DNA from: CAZPZR01 sp964591105
GTDB taxonomy: Bacteria > Bacillota > Clostridia > Lachnospirales > Lachnospiraceae
Assembly: GCA_964591105.1 (NCBI GenBank)
Contig: CAZPZR010000022.1
Location: 1-26,846, forward strand
Length of the DNA stretch: 26,846 bases
Direction: 5' to 3'
Position 1 is the stretch's first letter. Every line of letters starts with the position of its first letter. Made by a program: the position numbers and the translations under genes. The notes below the pieces were generated by a model, which searched no databases, was not told the origin of the DNA, and saw only the letters and a program-made list of their open reading frames with translations. Positions 1-7,976 of the stretch are shown here, one piece after another.

Positions 1-492
1 TTCCTGCCACAAGAATTCTCTAGAACGAAGGAATGGTCTTGTTGTCTTTTCCCCACGAAGAACTGAACACCACTGGTTCCATACCTTTGGAAGGTCTCTA
101 TGAGACTTTACTGTTCTTGACCAAATATCGCAGAACAGTGTCTCAGATGTTGGACGTACACACATTCTTTCCTGAAGTCTTTCCATACCACCATGTGTTA
201 CCCATGCTACTTCTGGTGCAAATCCTTCTACATGATCTGCTTCTTTTTCCAACAGATTTTCTGGAATAAGCATTGGAAGGTATACGTTTTCTACACCTGT
301 TTCTTTGAATCTCTTATCAAGGTCTGCCTGGATTAATTCCCAGATTGCATAACCATTTGGAAGGTAGTTCAAGCAACCTTTTACACTTGAATAATCACAA
401 AGTTCTGCTTCACGTACAACGTCTGTGTACCACTGTGCAAAGTCTACATCACGAGCTGTAATGTTTTTAACCATTTTTTCTTTCTTAGCCAT
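1..492 (-). CDS. proS: Prolyl-tRNA synthetase, archaeal/eukaryote-like type, N-terminal part (runs off window)
   Basis: Charges tRNA-Pro with proline in the cytoplasm. Only the first 164 codons are present; the gene continues past base 1. The translation begins MAKKEKMVKNITARD and carries the class II stretch PNGYAIWELIQ, then YLPMLIPE and HVEGFAPEVAWVTHGG, then RPTSETLFCDIWSR. This is the short ProRS form shared with archaea and eukaryotes, not the long E. coli-type enzyme with an editing insert. The ATG at 492-490 is preceded by an AAGGAGA ribosome site. A T-box leader with a proline specifier lies directly upstream, which independently supports the identity and implies control by uncharged tRNA-Pro. 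Confidence 0.95.
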   Translation of the reverse strand, partial: MAKKEKMVKNITARDVDFAQWYTDVVREAELCDYSSVKGCLNYLPNGYAIWELIQADLDKRFKETGVENVYLPMLIPENLLEKEADHVEGFAPEVAWVTHGGMERLQERMCVRPTSETLFCDIWSRTVKSHRDLPKVWNQWCSVLRGEKTTRPFLRSREFLWQE

Positions 493-574
493 CTCTTACT
501 TTCTCCTTTTCCTTTTTGATGAATAGAATTTTTTTGCTTATATTTCGGGATGCTTCTTGTTTCCACGTAAGAAT

Positions 575-594
575 GAATCCTGCTTGTAGGATTC
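575..594 (-). repeat. Small hairpin in proS 5' UTR after the T-box terminator
   Basis: GAATCCT and AGGATTC form 7-bp perfect arms around a 6-base loop, between the T-box terminator and the proS start. There is no U-tract. It may stabilise or process the read-through mRNA; function unknown. Confidence 0.4.
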
Positions 595-603
595 TCTGAT
601 TAT

Positions 604-882
604 AAAAAAAACGCCGACCATTCGCTCCCTCAAAAGGGACCGAAAAGTTCGGCGGTACCACCCTAGTTAACTGCAGCTTTCTACAGTTCTCTCATTCCAC
701 TGTTAACGCCAGTGCTACGTCGCATTTTCATACAAAGGCTCCAAGGTAGGTTCATCACATATCAATACAAGAATCTTTCAGCCAAGGACTCTCTCTCTGC
801 GGAATCTCATCTGTCATTACTATTCCTTTTCATCGCCAAACCTGCCTTTTGCAACTATCATTGCCAGCAGGCTATTCAATTA
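604..882 (-). promoter_or_regulatory. T-box riboswitch leader of proS, proline specifier CCU
   Basis: Read on the minus strand, the leader holds the hallmarks of a T-box. There is a GNUG-containing leader region, an AGAGAG-rich Stem I segment near 790-797, and the specifier-loop context GATGAA-CCT-ACCTTGGAG with CCT at 750-748. The conserved antiterminator core AGGGTGGTACCGCC lies at 664-651. A terminator follows: CGCCGA/TCGGCG arms at 612-617 and 649-654, then a run of eight U (611-604). CCU is a proline codon, matching the ProRS gene downstream. Binding of uncharged tRNA-Pro should stabilise the antiterminator and allow read-through. The 5' end is set from the -10 box and is approximate. 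Confidence 0.93.
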
Positions 883-888
883 ATGGTA

Positions 889-917
889 ATTCTAATCTAC
901 AAGAAATCTTTTGTCAA
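889..917 (-). promoter_or_regulatory. Sigma-A promoter of the proS T-box transcript
   Basis: On the minus strand TTGACA (917-912), a 17-base spacer and TAGAAT (894-889) form a near-consensus promoter. It sits just past the stop codon of the upstream exchanger gene, so proS has its own promoter. Confidence 0.8.
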
Positions 918-930
918 GCCATTATCTACC

Positions 931-1902
931 TTATCGGAGCAAAATATACACGAAAAACACTGCATAAGTCGCCAAAAAGAAAAGTCCTTCTCCCTTGCGG
1001 ATCTCACGCTTTGTCAGTGCTGCAACATGCACCAAAATGCTGACTCCAACCAGGATCAATGTATCGTATACTGCTGTGACATCCAGATGGATTGGTGCAA
1101 TCGTTGCAGACACACCAAGAATCAACAGGATATTGAAAATGTTAGATCCTACCACATTTCCAACTGCCAAATCGTTCTCACCTTTTCTTGCTGCAACTAC
1201 AGAAGTTACTAATTCAGGAAGAGAAGTTCCAAGTGCCACGATTGTAAGTCCGATAAATGTCTGGCTCAAACCAAACTCTTCTGCAATCAGACAGGCATTA
1301 TCAACAACCAGTTCGCCACCCCATACAATTCCAACAAGACCGCCAACGATAAACACGATGCTTTTCGCTGGGGACATGATCTTCACATCTTCATCCTGAG
1401 CTTCATTTTCCACTTCTTTTCGAGATGCAAGTGCTGTCTTCACTGTAGAATAGACAAATACAACGAACAAAACAAGTAGCAGGATTCCACCACTTCTTCC
1501 AAGTACAAATTCTTCAGAACCATCCAATACTTTTGCGACAGAAAAATCTGAATTTAACAATAACAAGACTATCGTAATAAAAATAGAGAATGGAAATTCT
1601 TTTTTCAAAAGAGATTCCTGTGTTGTCACAGGTGCTACAAGTGCACAAGCTCCAAGAACTACTAATAAGTTGAAAATATTAGAGCCAAGGACGTTACTTA
1701 CCGCCAGGTCATTATTCCCCTGAATTGCAGCTGTTAAACTTACAGATAACTCTGGCATACTTGTACCAAATGCCACTACCGTAAGTCCGATAATAATTGT
1801 TGGCACTTTCAATAATTTTGCCACGCTGGAACTTCCATCCACAAAAAAGTCTGCACCTTTGATCAATAGCGCAAACCCTACAATTAATAATATATATTCC
1901 AT
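931..1902 (-). CDS. Calcium/sodium antiporter, CaCA family (YrbG-like)
   Basis: Integral membrane cation exchanger of 323 residues, the usual size for bacterial YrbG-type proteins. Two inverted alpha-repeats are clear. The first holds TVVAFGTSMPELSVSL (about residues 41-56) and NVLGSNIFNLLVVLG (70-84). The second holds TIVALGTSLPELVTS followed by NVVGSNIFNILLILG. The GTS(M/L)PE acidic motifs are the ion-binding sites of the family. The two halves are joined by a charged cytoplasmic loop (ASRKEVENEAQDEDVK). The ATG at 1902 has a GAGGGAGA ribosome site. Substrate (Ca2+/Na+, K+ or H+) cannot be told from sequence. It is monocistronic between its own promoter and the proS promoter. Confidence 0.9.
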   Translation of the reverse strand: MEYILLIVGFALLIKGADFFVDGSSSVAKLLKVPTIIIGLTVVAFGTSMPELSVSLTAAIQGNNDLAVSNVLGSNIFNLLVVLGACALVAPVTTQESLLKKEFPFSIFITIVLLLLNSDFSVAKVLDGSEEFVLGRSGGILLLVLFVVFVYSTVKTALASRKEVENEAQDEDVKIMSPAKSIVFIVGGLVGIVWGGELVVDNACLIAEEFGLSQTFIGLTIVALGTSLPELVTSVVAARKGENDLAVGNVVGSNIFNILLILGVSATIAPIHLDVTAVYDTLILVGVSILVHVAALTKREIRKGEGLFFLATYAVFFVYILLR

Positions 1903-1950
1903 TTTTTCTCCCTCTTTTCAAGATTGCATATTTTAAAGCACTATGGTTAA

Positions 1951-1979
1951 ATGATAAAAGGGACGATTCTGAAAGTCAA
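1951..1979 (-). promoter_or_regulatory. Promoter of the CaCA exchanger gene
   Basis: TTGACT (1979-1974), a 17-base spacer and TATCAT (1956-1951) on the minus strand, about 50 bases before the start codon. It overlaps the ribosome-site region of the divergent pseudouridine synthase gene. Confidence 0.65.
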
Positions 1980-1991
1980 GGAGATTTAGAT

Positions 1992-2657
1992 ATGAACACA
2001 AAGATAAATATATTATTTGAAGATACACACATCATTGTTTGTGAAAAAGCTCACGGTGTTGCCACTCAAAGCCGTAAGATTGGCACTCCCGATATGGTCA
2101 GCATTTTAAAAAATCATATTCGACAAACTGCAGGCACTGTAGACCCTTACCTTGCAGTCATTCACCGTCTGGATCAGCCAGTTCGCGGAATTCTTGTGTT
2201 TGCAAAAACACCATTCGCTGCCAAAGTTCTGAATCAGCAGCTGACAACTGGTGGTTTTGGAAAGCATTATCGAGCGTTAGTCAGTACATGCCCAGACAAA
2301 ACGCAGGACGTATTGGAAAATTATCTTGTAAAAGACGGCCGCACCAATCTTTCCAGAGTCTGCACATCCAGCACTCCGGATGCCAAACTTGCACGTCTTA
2401 GCTACACTGTAGTCACCGAGGAACCAAAACTTTTCACTCCTGGTTCTGAGAGTGAAGCTGAACTCGACATTCTTCTGGATACGGGGCGTCACCATCAGAT
2501 TCGTGTGCAGCTTGCAAATCTTGGATGTCCAATTGTTGGAGATGCCAAATACAATCCTACAACTGACCGCAGTCGCAGAAACATCTGCCTTTGTGCTTAC
2601 TGTTTGGAATTCATTCATCCGAAAACCAAAAAACGTATGGCGTTTTCATTATTATAA
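1992..2657 (+). CDS. RNA pseudouridine synthase, RluA family, no S4 domain
   Basis: Isomerises uridine to pseudouridine in rRNA or tRNA. The RluA-family catalytic motif HRLDQPVRG is at residues 58-66 with the catalytic aspartate at 61, followed by ILVFAKT. The later substrate-pocket motif TGRHHQIRVQLANLGCPIVGD is present. At 221 residues it lacks the N-terminal S4 domain of RluC/RluD and matches the short RluA/TruC-like forms. The start is supported by AAGGAG seven bases before ATG. It stands alone, convergent with spoVG. The exact target base cannot be deduced. Confidence 0.88.
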   Translation: MNTKINILFEDTHIIVCEKAHGVATQSRKIGTPDMVSILKNHIRQTAGTVDPYLAVIHRLDQPVRGILVFAKTPFAAKVLNQQLTTGGFGKHYRALVSTCPDKTQDVLENYLVKDGRTNLSRVCTSSTPDAKLARLSYTVVTEEPKLFTPGSESEAELDILLDTGRHHQIRVQLANLGCPIVGDAKYNPTTDRSRRNICLCAYCLEFIHPKTKKRMAFSLL

Positions 2658-2674
2658 GTGTGATACAACTAAAA

Positions 2675-2694
2675 AAGAGGCCTTGCGGCCTCTT
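2675..2694 (-). terminator. Terminator of spoVG
   Basis: AAGAGGCC, loop, GGCCTCTT is a perfect 8-bp stem with a 4-base loop, immediately after the spoVG stop. On the minus strand it is followed by six U, so it chiefly ends spoVG. It could also weakly stop the convergent pseudouridine synthase transcript, though that side lacks a U-tract. Confidence 0.85.
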
Positions 2695-2695
2695 C

Positions 2696-2971
2696 TTACT
2701 CTTCTGCAGGTTCTTCTGCTAATACTTCTGCATATTTGTCAAGAATCATCTTCTGAATCCGATCTCTTGTTCCAGAATTAATCGGATGTGCAATATCACG
2801 ATATTCTCCGTCCACTGCCTTTTTACTTGGCATTGCGATAAAGAGTCCTTTCTCGCCCTCAATCACCTTAATATCATGCACTACAAACTCGTCATCCATA
2901 GTAATTGACACTACTGCCTTCAGTTTTCCCTCTTTTGCCACTTTGCGAACACGCACATCTGTAATTTGCAT
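2696..2971 (-). CDS. spoVG: SpoVG family RNA/DNA-binding regulator
   Basis: Small regulator of 91 residues, typical of SpoVG. It starts MQITDVRVRKV and contains the family core LKAVVSITMDDEFVVHDIKV, GLFIAMPSKK and EYRDIAHPINSGTR, with an acidic tail. SpoVG influences septation and sporulation in Bacillus and binds nucleic acid in several Firmicutes. An in-frame upstream ATG at 3007 would add MHRLKRKGLFGK, but homologues begin at MQITD and an AAGGGG ribosome site lies at the right distance from 2971, so the shorter start is used. The transcript is monocistronic. Confidence 0.95.
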   Translation of the reverse strand: MQITDVRVRKVAKEGKLKAVVSITMDDEFVVHDIKVIEGEKGLFIAMPSKKAVDGEYRDIAHPINSGTRDRIQKMILDKYAEVLAEEPAEE

Positions 2972-3090
2972 TTTTCCAAATAGCCCCTTTCTTTTAAGTC
3001 GATGCACTCTTGTACATACCTCTCGTTCTTTTTCCTCTATCCCTACGACATTTTCCCCATTGTCATGTCACAAGAATAAACGTTTTACCT

Positions 3091-3119
3091 ATTATATCAT
3101 AGTTTTTACTTTTGGTGAA
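3091..3119 (-). promoter_or_regulatory. Putative sigma-A promoter of spoVG
   Basis: TTCACC (3119-3114), 17 bases and a perfect TATAAT (3096-3091) on the minus strand. No good sigma-H pattern (AGGAWWT...GAAT), as used by Bacillus spoVG, was found between here and the start. Confidence 0.6.
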
Positions 3120-3183
3120 CAATATTTACAAAATTTCTTTTTTTTCGCCAAACATTTTATGAAATTCCCACAAAAAAATCAGC

Positions 3184-3212
3184 TTGGTTTTTTCTTCATA
3201 TCTGTATATAAT
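3184..3212 (+). promoter_or_regulatory. Putative promoter of murC
   Basis: A perfect TATAAT (3207-3212) lies 17 bases after TTGGTT (3184-3189), about 50 bases before the murC start. The -35 is weak. Confidence 0.55.
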
Positions 3213-3261
3213 AGTAAGAGAATGAAAAATATAGATTACAATATAAATAGGAAGGTTGCTT

Positions 3262-4638
3262 ATGTATAAAATTAATTTTGAACATCCGGTACACGTGCAT
3301 TTTATCGGGATTGGCGGAATCAGTATGAGCGGTTTAGCGGAAGTTCTCTTAGAAGAGAATTTCACAATTTCTGGTTCTGATAATAAAGAATCCGCATTGA
3401 CAAAACATTTGGAGAATGCCGGTGCGACAGTATTTTACGGACAGAAAGCTTCTAATATCATAGATGGAATAGATGTTGTAGTGTACACTGCAGCAATTCA
3501 CGAAGACAACGAAGAATTTCAGGCTGCTGTACAGAAAGGGCTCCCAATGCTCTCTCGTGCAGAACTTCTTGGCCAGTTAATGAAGAATTATGACACACCA
3601 ATTGCGGTTGCAGGAACACATGGTAAGACCACAACTACTTCCATGTTATCCCAGATTCTTCTTGCAGGAGAATTGGATCCTACCATCTCTGTTGGTGGTA
3701 TTTTGAAGGCAATCGGTGGCAATATCCGTGTCGGAAACTCCGAGATTTTCGTTACAGAAGCTTGCGAATATACGAACAGTTTCTTGGAATTTTTCCCAAA
3801 GATTGGTGTCATCCTTAATATTGATGAAGATCACCTTGATTTCTTCAAGGATTTAGATGATATTCGTCATTCTTTCCGCAAATTTGCAGAGTTGCTCCCA
3901 GAAGATGGAACACTTGTAATCAACGGCGAGATTGAACATCTGGACGAATTTACAAAGGGACTTGCCTGTCAGGTTGTTACTTACGGTAATGATAGTTCTT
4001 ATGACTACAGTGCAACAAATATTATGCACAATCAGAAAGGTCAGGCTTCTTTTGATTATGTAAAAAATGGTATCTTTGTGTCTCGTATGCAGCTTGCTGT
4101 CAACGGTGATCACAATGTATCTAACGCCCTTGCCTCTTTAGCAGTAGCAGATCTTCTTGGACTTTCTGCTTCTGTTGCTCAGGAAGGTTTAATTGATTTC
4201 GAAGGAACAAAACGCCGTTTCGAATATAAAGGAGAATTCCAGGGTGTAAATGTAATTGATGACTACGCACATCACCCAACAGAAATTCAGGCTGCGCTTT
4301 CTGCTGCCAGACATTATCCACACAAGGAACTCTGGTGCATTTTCCAGCCACATACTTATACAAGAACAAAAGCTTTGTTCCCAGAATTTGTAGAATCCCT
4401 GCAGAACGCAGACCATTTGATCCTGGCAGACATTTATGCTGCCCGCGAAGTGAATACGATTGGTATTTCCTCCAAGGATCTTGCAGATGCAATTGCCAAA
4501 ACTGGAGCAGATGTTCGCTATTTTCCATCTTTTGAAGAGATTGAAAACTTCTGTCGCGAACATTGCCAATCTGGGGACTTGTTGATAACTATGGGAGCCG
4601 GAGATGTAGTAAATATCGGGGAATCCTTGATTAAATAG
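3262..4638 (+). CDS. murC: UDP-N-acetylmuramate--L-alanine ligase
   Basis: Cytoplasmic ATP-dependent ligase that adds the first amino acid, L-Ala, to UDP-MurNAc in peptidoglycan synthesis. The Rossmann motif HFIGIGGISMSGLA is at about residues 13-26. The Mur ATP loop AGTHGKTTTT is at 117-126, then EACEYTNSFL, NIDEDHLDFF and, in the C-terminal domain, DDYAHHPTEI and FQPHTYTRTKALF. Those last motifs separate MurC from MurD/E/F. At 458 residues it is full length. A TTG six bases upstream is in frame, but the ATG at 3262 sits six bases after AGGAAGG and is preferred. Downstream lies a DnaA-box cluster, not another wall gene. Confidence 0.96.
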   Translation: MYKINFEHPVHVHFIGIGGISMSGLAEVLLEENFTISGSDNKESALTKHLENAGATVFYGQKASNIIDGIDVVVYTAAIHEDNEEFQAAVQKGLPMLSRAELLGQLMKNYDTPIAVAGTHGKTTTTSMLSQILLAGELDPTISVGGILKAIGGNIRVGNSEIFVTEACEYTNSFLEFFPKIGVILNIDEDHLDFFKDLDDIRHSFRKFAELLPEDGTLVINGEIEHLDEFTKGLACQVVTYGNDSSYDYSATNIMHNQKGQASFDYVKNGIFVSRMQLAVNGDHNVSNALASLAVADLLGLSASVAQEGLIDFEGTKRRFEYKGEFQGVNVIDDYAHHPTEIQAALSAARHYPHKELWCIFQPHTYTRTKALFPEFVESLQNADHLILADIYAAREVNTIGISSKDLADAIAKTGADVRYFPSFEEIENFCREHCQSGDLLITMGAGDVVNIGESLIK

Positions 4639-4642
4639 TTAG

Positions 4643-4674
4643 TTATCCACATTTTCCACAGAATTTTATCCACA
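4643..4674 (+). promoter_or_regulatory. Cluster of three DnaA boxes upstream of the helicase-loader operon
   Basis: Three same-direction DnaA-box sequences are packed into 32 bases: TTATCCACA (4643-4651), TTTTCCACA (4652-4660, directly abutting) and TTATCCACA (4666-4674). The outer two are perfect consensus; the middle one fits TTWTNCACA. They fall between the murC stop and the extended -10 of the dnaD-like gene, roughly 50-85 bases upstream of it. DnaA binding here could control the loader operon or titrate DnaA. Function is inference; the boxes are seen directly. Confidence 0.7.
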
Positions 4675-4723
4675 AAAAAGCCGATTTTTGGCTCAAAAAT
4701 TTCTTTTTTGCCTGTCCAAACGA

Positions 4724-4732
4724 TGCTATAAT
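4724..4732 (+). promoter_or_regulatory. Extended -10 promoter of the dnaD-dnaC-prs operon
   Basis: TGC followed by a perfect TATAAT (4727-4732) makes an extended -10. The -35 position holds only a T-run, so an activator or the extended -10 alone may drive it. Confidence 0.65.
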
Positions 4733-4777
4733 GACTTACGCAATAAATCAAAAAACTTTGGAGGACGGGCAAAAGCT

Positions 4778-5773
4778 ATGACAAAATTAACTTTAACGAA
4801 TCACATACAGAATAATACAACTGTGCTTGAAAATGAATTTATCGATCAGTATATGGTTCATGCGAACGGAGAATACGTGAAGGTATATTTGCTTTTGCTG
4901 CGCTATTTTGGCAGTCCTTCTGGCGTGCCGAGCATTTCACAGCTCGCCGATCTTTTGGAATGTACAGAGAAAGATGTGATTCGTGCTTTAAATTATTGGA
5001 AAAAAGAAGGTCTTTTAGACTACGAGACTGCAGATGGCGGACAGGCAGAAAACCGTGCACAGACTGTAACACCTGTAAGACCATCTGAGAAAGTGGTTCC
5101 AGCACCACCGGCAAACGTTCCAAATCTTCAGGAATTCAAAAACCGTAGAGAATTTAAGGAACTTCTGTTTGTCGCTGAACAATATCTTGGAAAGACTTTA
5201 TCTGTTACAGACATTGACACAATTACATATTTTTATGATTCACTGAAGATGTCTGCTGATTTAATCGAATATTTGATTGAATATTGTGTGGAAAATGGAC
5301 ACAAAAGCATGCACTATATTCAGAAAGTAGCACTTTCCTGGCATGAACAGAATATTTCTTCTGTTACAGAAGCAAAAGCAAGCTCTGTAATGTATAATAA
5401 GAATTGTTATTCTGTTTTGAATGCTTATGGAATTAAGGGACGTGCTCCTGCTGCTTCTGAAATCGCATATATTAAAAAGTGGAATGATGAATACGGTTTT
5501 GCTTTAGAATTAATCTTAGAAGCCTGTGACCGTACAATGAATGCCATTCATCAGCCAAATTTTGAGTATACAGATTCTATTCTGAAAAAGTGGCATTCCA
5601 ATCAAGTTCGCAATCTGAAAGATGTTGCTTCTCTTGATGCGACATACTTAAGAGAGAAAGAACAGAAAAAGAAACAGACTGCAAAACCTCAGGTTGCAAA
5701 GAACAAGTTCAATAATTTTGAAAGCCGTTCTTACGATATGAGTGATTTAGAACGCAGATTATTACAGCAATAA
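4778..5773 (+). CDS. DnaD/DnaB-domain replication initiation protein (helicase loader component)
   Basis: Primosome protein of 331 residues that should help load the replicative helicase with the AAA+ loader encoded next. The N-terminal winged-helix part (about 35-83) contains PSISQLADLLECTEKDVIRA and LNYWKKEGLLDYE. A proline-rich linker (about 95-122) follows. Two tandem DnaB_2-type domains come next (about 130-212 and 218-296), ending in HYIQKVALSWHEQ and YTDSILKKWHSNQ; both resemble the YxxxIxxxW signature. A basic tail (EKEQKKKQTAKPQ) follows. The upstream in-frame extension from 4688 is rejected because GGAGG (4760-4764) precedes the ATG at 4778, though spacing is long at 13 bases. Two C-terminal domains resemble Bacillus DnaB more than DnaD. 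Confidence 0.88.
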   Translation: MTKLTLTNHIQNNTTVLENEFIDQYMVHANGEYVKVYLLLLRYFGSPSGVPSISQLADLLECTEKDVIRALNYWKKEGLLDYETADGGQAENRAQTVTPVRPSEKVVPAPPANVPNLQEFKNRREFKELLFVAEQYLGKTLSVTDIDTITYFYDSLKMSADLIEYLIEYCVENGHKSMHYIQKVALSWHEQNISSVTEAKASSVMYNKNCYSVLNAYGIKGRAPAASEIAYIKKWNDEYGFALELILEACDRTMNAIHQPNFEYTDSILKKWHSNQVRNLKDVASLDATYLREKEQKKKQTAKPQVAKNKFNNFESRSYDMSDLERRLLQQ

Positions 5774-5791
5774 TTTAAGGGGAGATTTCCT

Positions 5792-6805
5792 ATGGCACTT
5801 TCTAATTCTCAGTACGACCAGTTAATGCGTACTTATGAGCAAAGACAATTAGATAATGAGCATGAATTACGGCGACACTATGATGTCGCTTATGCGAATG
5901 TGCCTGAACTTCAGGAACTGGATGATACCATTTCTTCTCTGAGTATTCGACAGGCACGTCTTTTGCTTGAAGGAGATGATTCTGCTTTAACGCATCTTAA
6001 GGAAGAAGTTTCACTTCTCATTGCACAAAAAGCAGCGCTTTTGAAAAAGAATGGTTTTCCTGAAGATTATCTTTCTCTTCACTATCACTGCCCTGACTGT
6101 AAAGATACAGGGTATATTGGTACGAATAAATGCCACTGCTTCAAAAAAGCAATCGTGGATTTATTATATACACAGTCAAACTTGCAGGAAATTTTAGAAA
6201 AAGAAAACTTTTCTACCTGTCGTTCTGGCTTTTATTCATGCAATCACATTGATTCACTCACTGGAAGATCTTCCAAGGAATCATTCCAGATTGCATATAA
6301 AGCATGTCGCGAATTTGTAGATACATTTTCTACAGAATTCCGCAACATACTATTATATGGAGATACGGGCGTTGGCAAGACATTTCTTTCCCACTGTATC
6401 GCCAAGGAATTGATTGAAGATTCCCATTCTGTTATTTATTTTTCAGCATCGCAGTTATTTGACTACTTTGCAAAGAATATGTTTTCAAAGAAAGAAGAAC
6501 AGGATGATGACGCTTTAGAGCACATCTATGATTGTGATCTTTTAATCGTTGATGACCTTGGAACAGAACTTTCCAACTCCTTCACGATTTCTCAATTATT
6601 CATTTGTTTAAACGAACGAATCTTGAGACAGAAGTCTACGATCATTTCGACAAACCTGGCGTTGGAAGACATCAAATCAATTTATTCAGAAAGAATCTTC
6701 TCTCGGATCAGCAGCTCATATTCTATGCTTAGACTGACCGGAGACGATATACGTATCCAAAAAAAATTATTAAACCTGGGAGGTACAAAAGATGTTACGC
6801 CGTAG
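5792..6805 (+). CDS. DnaC/DnaI-like AAA+ helicase loader ATPase
   Basis: ATP-dependent loader of the replicative helicase, 337 residues. An N-terminal helical region (1-95) precedes a zinc-binding module CPDC...CHC (cysteines 100, 103, 114, 116), as in DnaI. Walker A GDTGVGKT is at 190-197 and Walker B LLIVDD at 250-255. A sensor STNLALEDI and the arginine-containing SERIFSRIS follow. AAGGGGAG stands before the ATG at 5792. It lies 18 bases after the DnaD-domain gene and its last 14 bases overlap the prs start, so the three genes form one operon. In this family the zinc domain contacts the helicase and the AAA+ domain opens the ring. Confidence 0.92.
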   Translation: MALSNSQYDQLMRTYEQRQLDNEHELRRHYDVAYANVPELQELDDTISSLSIRQARLLLEGDDSALTHLKEEVSLLIAQKAALLKKNGFPEDYLSLHYHCPDCKDTGYIGTNKCHCFKKAIVDLLYTQSNLQEILEKENFSTCRSGFYSCNHIDSLTGRSSKESFQIAYKACREFVDTFSTEFRNILLYGDTGVGKTFLSHCIAKELIEDSHSVIYFSASQLFDYFAKNMFSKKEEQDDDALEHIYDCDLLIVDDLGTELSNSFTISQLFICLNERILRQKSTIISTNLALEDIKSIYSERIFSRISSSYSMLRLTGDDIRIQKKLLNLGGTKDVTP

Positions 6806-7976
6806 CGATCGAGTTTTGGAAAACATACCGGTAGGAGCTTTAGGAATTATCACACTTGACGGATGTCAGGAAATGGGACAGCATGTCAATGACTACATTG
6901 TGAAGTGGCGCAGAGAAAATGGACACGAACACAAGGACGATGTTGTCTTCAGCGGTTATGAACGTGACAATTATTTGATTGAATCAAAAGTTCCACGTTT
7001 TGGTTCCGGAGAAGCGAAAGGATTAATCAAAGAATCTGTACGTGGTATGGATTTATATCTCATGGTCGATGTTTGTAACTACAGTCTCACATACTCTTTG
7101 AATGGCAGTGTAAACCACATGTCACCAGATGATCATTATCAGAACTTGAAGAGAATCATCGCAGCTGTAGGTGGAAAGGCAAGACGTATCAACGTTATCA
7201 TGCCGTTCCTTTACGAAAGCCGTCAGCACAAGAGAAGCAGCCGTGAGTCTCTGGACTGTGCATTAGCACTTCAGGAATTAGTTCGTATGGGAGTTGACAA
7301 CATCATTACATTTGATGCACATGACCCTCGTGTACAGAATGCAATTCCTTTAAGCGGATTTGAAACTGTTCGTCCAACTTACCAGTTTGTGAAAGCTCTT
7401 CTTCATAAATACAACGATCTTCAGATTGACAGTGATCATATGATGGCAATCAGCCCAGATGAAGGTGCAACAGAACGTGCAGTTTATCTTGCAAACGTTT
7501 TAAATCTTGATATGGGTATGTTCTATAAGAGACGTGACTATACAAGAATTGTAGACGGACGTAACCCTATCGTTGCTCACGAATTCCTTGGATCTTCTGT
7601 AGAAGGAAAAGATGTAATCATCCTTGATGATATGATTTCTTCTGGAGACAGTATCTTAGATGTTGCGAGCCAGTTAAAACAGCGTAAAGCAAAACGTATT
7701 TTTGCTGCTGCAACTTTTGGTCTCTTTACAAATGGTCTTTATAAATTTGATAAAGCTTATGCAAATGGTCTGATTGATGGTGTACTTACAACAAACCTTA
7801 TTTACCAGACACCTGAACTTTTATCCAGACCTTGGTACATCAACTGCGATATGAGCAAGTATGTTGCTCTTATGATTGATACTTTGAACCACGATGGTTC
7901 TATCAACAGTATCTTGAACCCAGCTGAACGTATCCAGAATCTTGTAGAACGTTATAAAAATGGAGAGGAAGTTTAA
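6792..7976 (+). CDS. prs: Ribose-phosphate pyrophosphokinase (PRPP synthetase), long clostridial variant
   Basis: Makes PRPP from ribose 5-phosphate and ATP for nucleotide, His, Trp and NAD synthesis. Seen are the ATP-site motif SRQHKRSSRES (like ARQDRK..REP of classical Prs), the metal-site region FDAHDPRVQNAIP (like DLHAGQ), the flexible-loop KRR in MFYKRRDYTR, and the PRPP loop VIILDDMISSGDSILDVA. At 394 residues it is longer than the usual 310-320, with extra N-terminal and C-terminal sequence, and the PRPP loop departs from DDxxDTGGT. GGGAGG precedes the ATG. It overlaps the loader gene by 14 bases and the convergent ATPase gene by 4. Confidence 0.87.
   Translation: MLRRSDRVLENIPVGALGIITLDGCQEMGQHVNDYIVKWRRENGHEHKDDVVFSGYERDNYLIESKVPRFGSGEAKGLIKESVRGMDLYLMVDVCNYSLTYSLNGSVNHMSPDDHYQNLKRIIAAVGGKARRINVIMPFLYESRQHKRSSRESLDCALALQELVRMGVDNIITFDAHDPRVQNAIPLSGFETVRPTYQFVKALLHKYNDLQIDSDHMMAISPDEGATERAVYLANVLNLDMGMFYKRRDYTRIVDGRNPIVAHEFLGSSVEGKDVIILDDMISSGDSILDVASQLKQRKAKRIFAAATFGLFTNGLYKFDKAYANGLIDGVLTTNLIYQTPELLSRPWYINCDMSKYVALMIDTLNHDGSINSILNPAERIQNLVERYKNGEEV

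Noticed and set aside
712..1212. 166-codon plus-strand open frame
   Set aside because: It lies opposite the T-box leader, the proS promoter and the exchanger 3' end, and its product is low-complexity with no ribosome site; a shadow frame.
6645..6654. Spo0A-box match (TTTGTCGAAA on the minus strand)
   Set aside because: Within the helicase-loader coding sequence, encoding the conserved STN sensor residues, with no promoter near.
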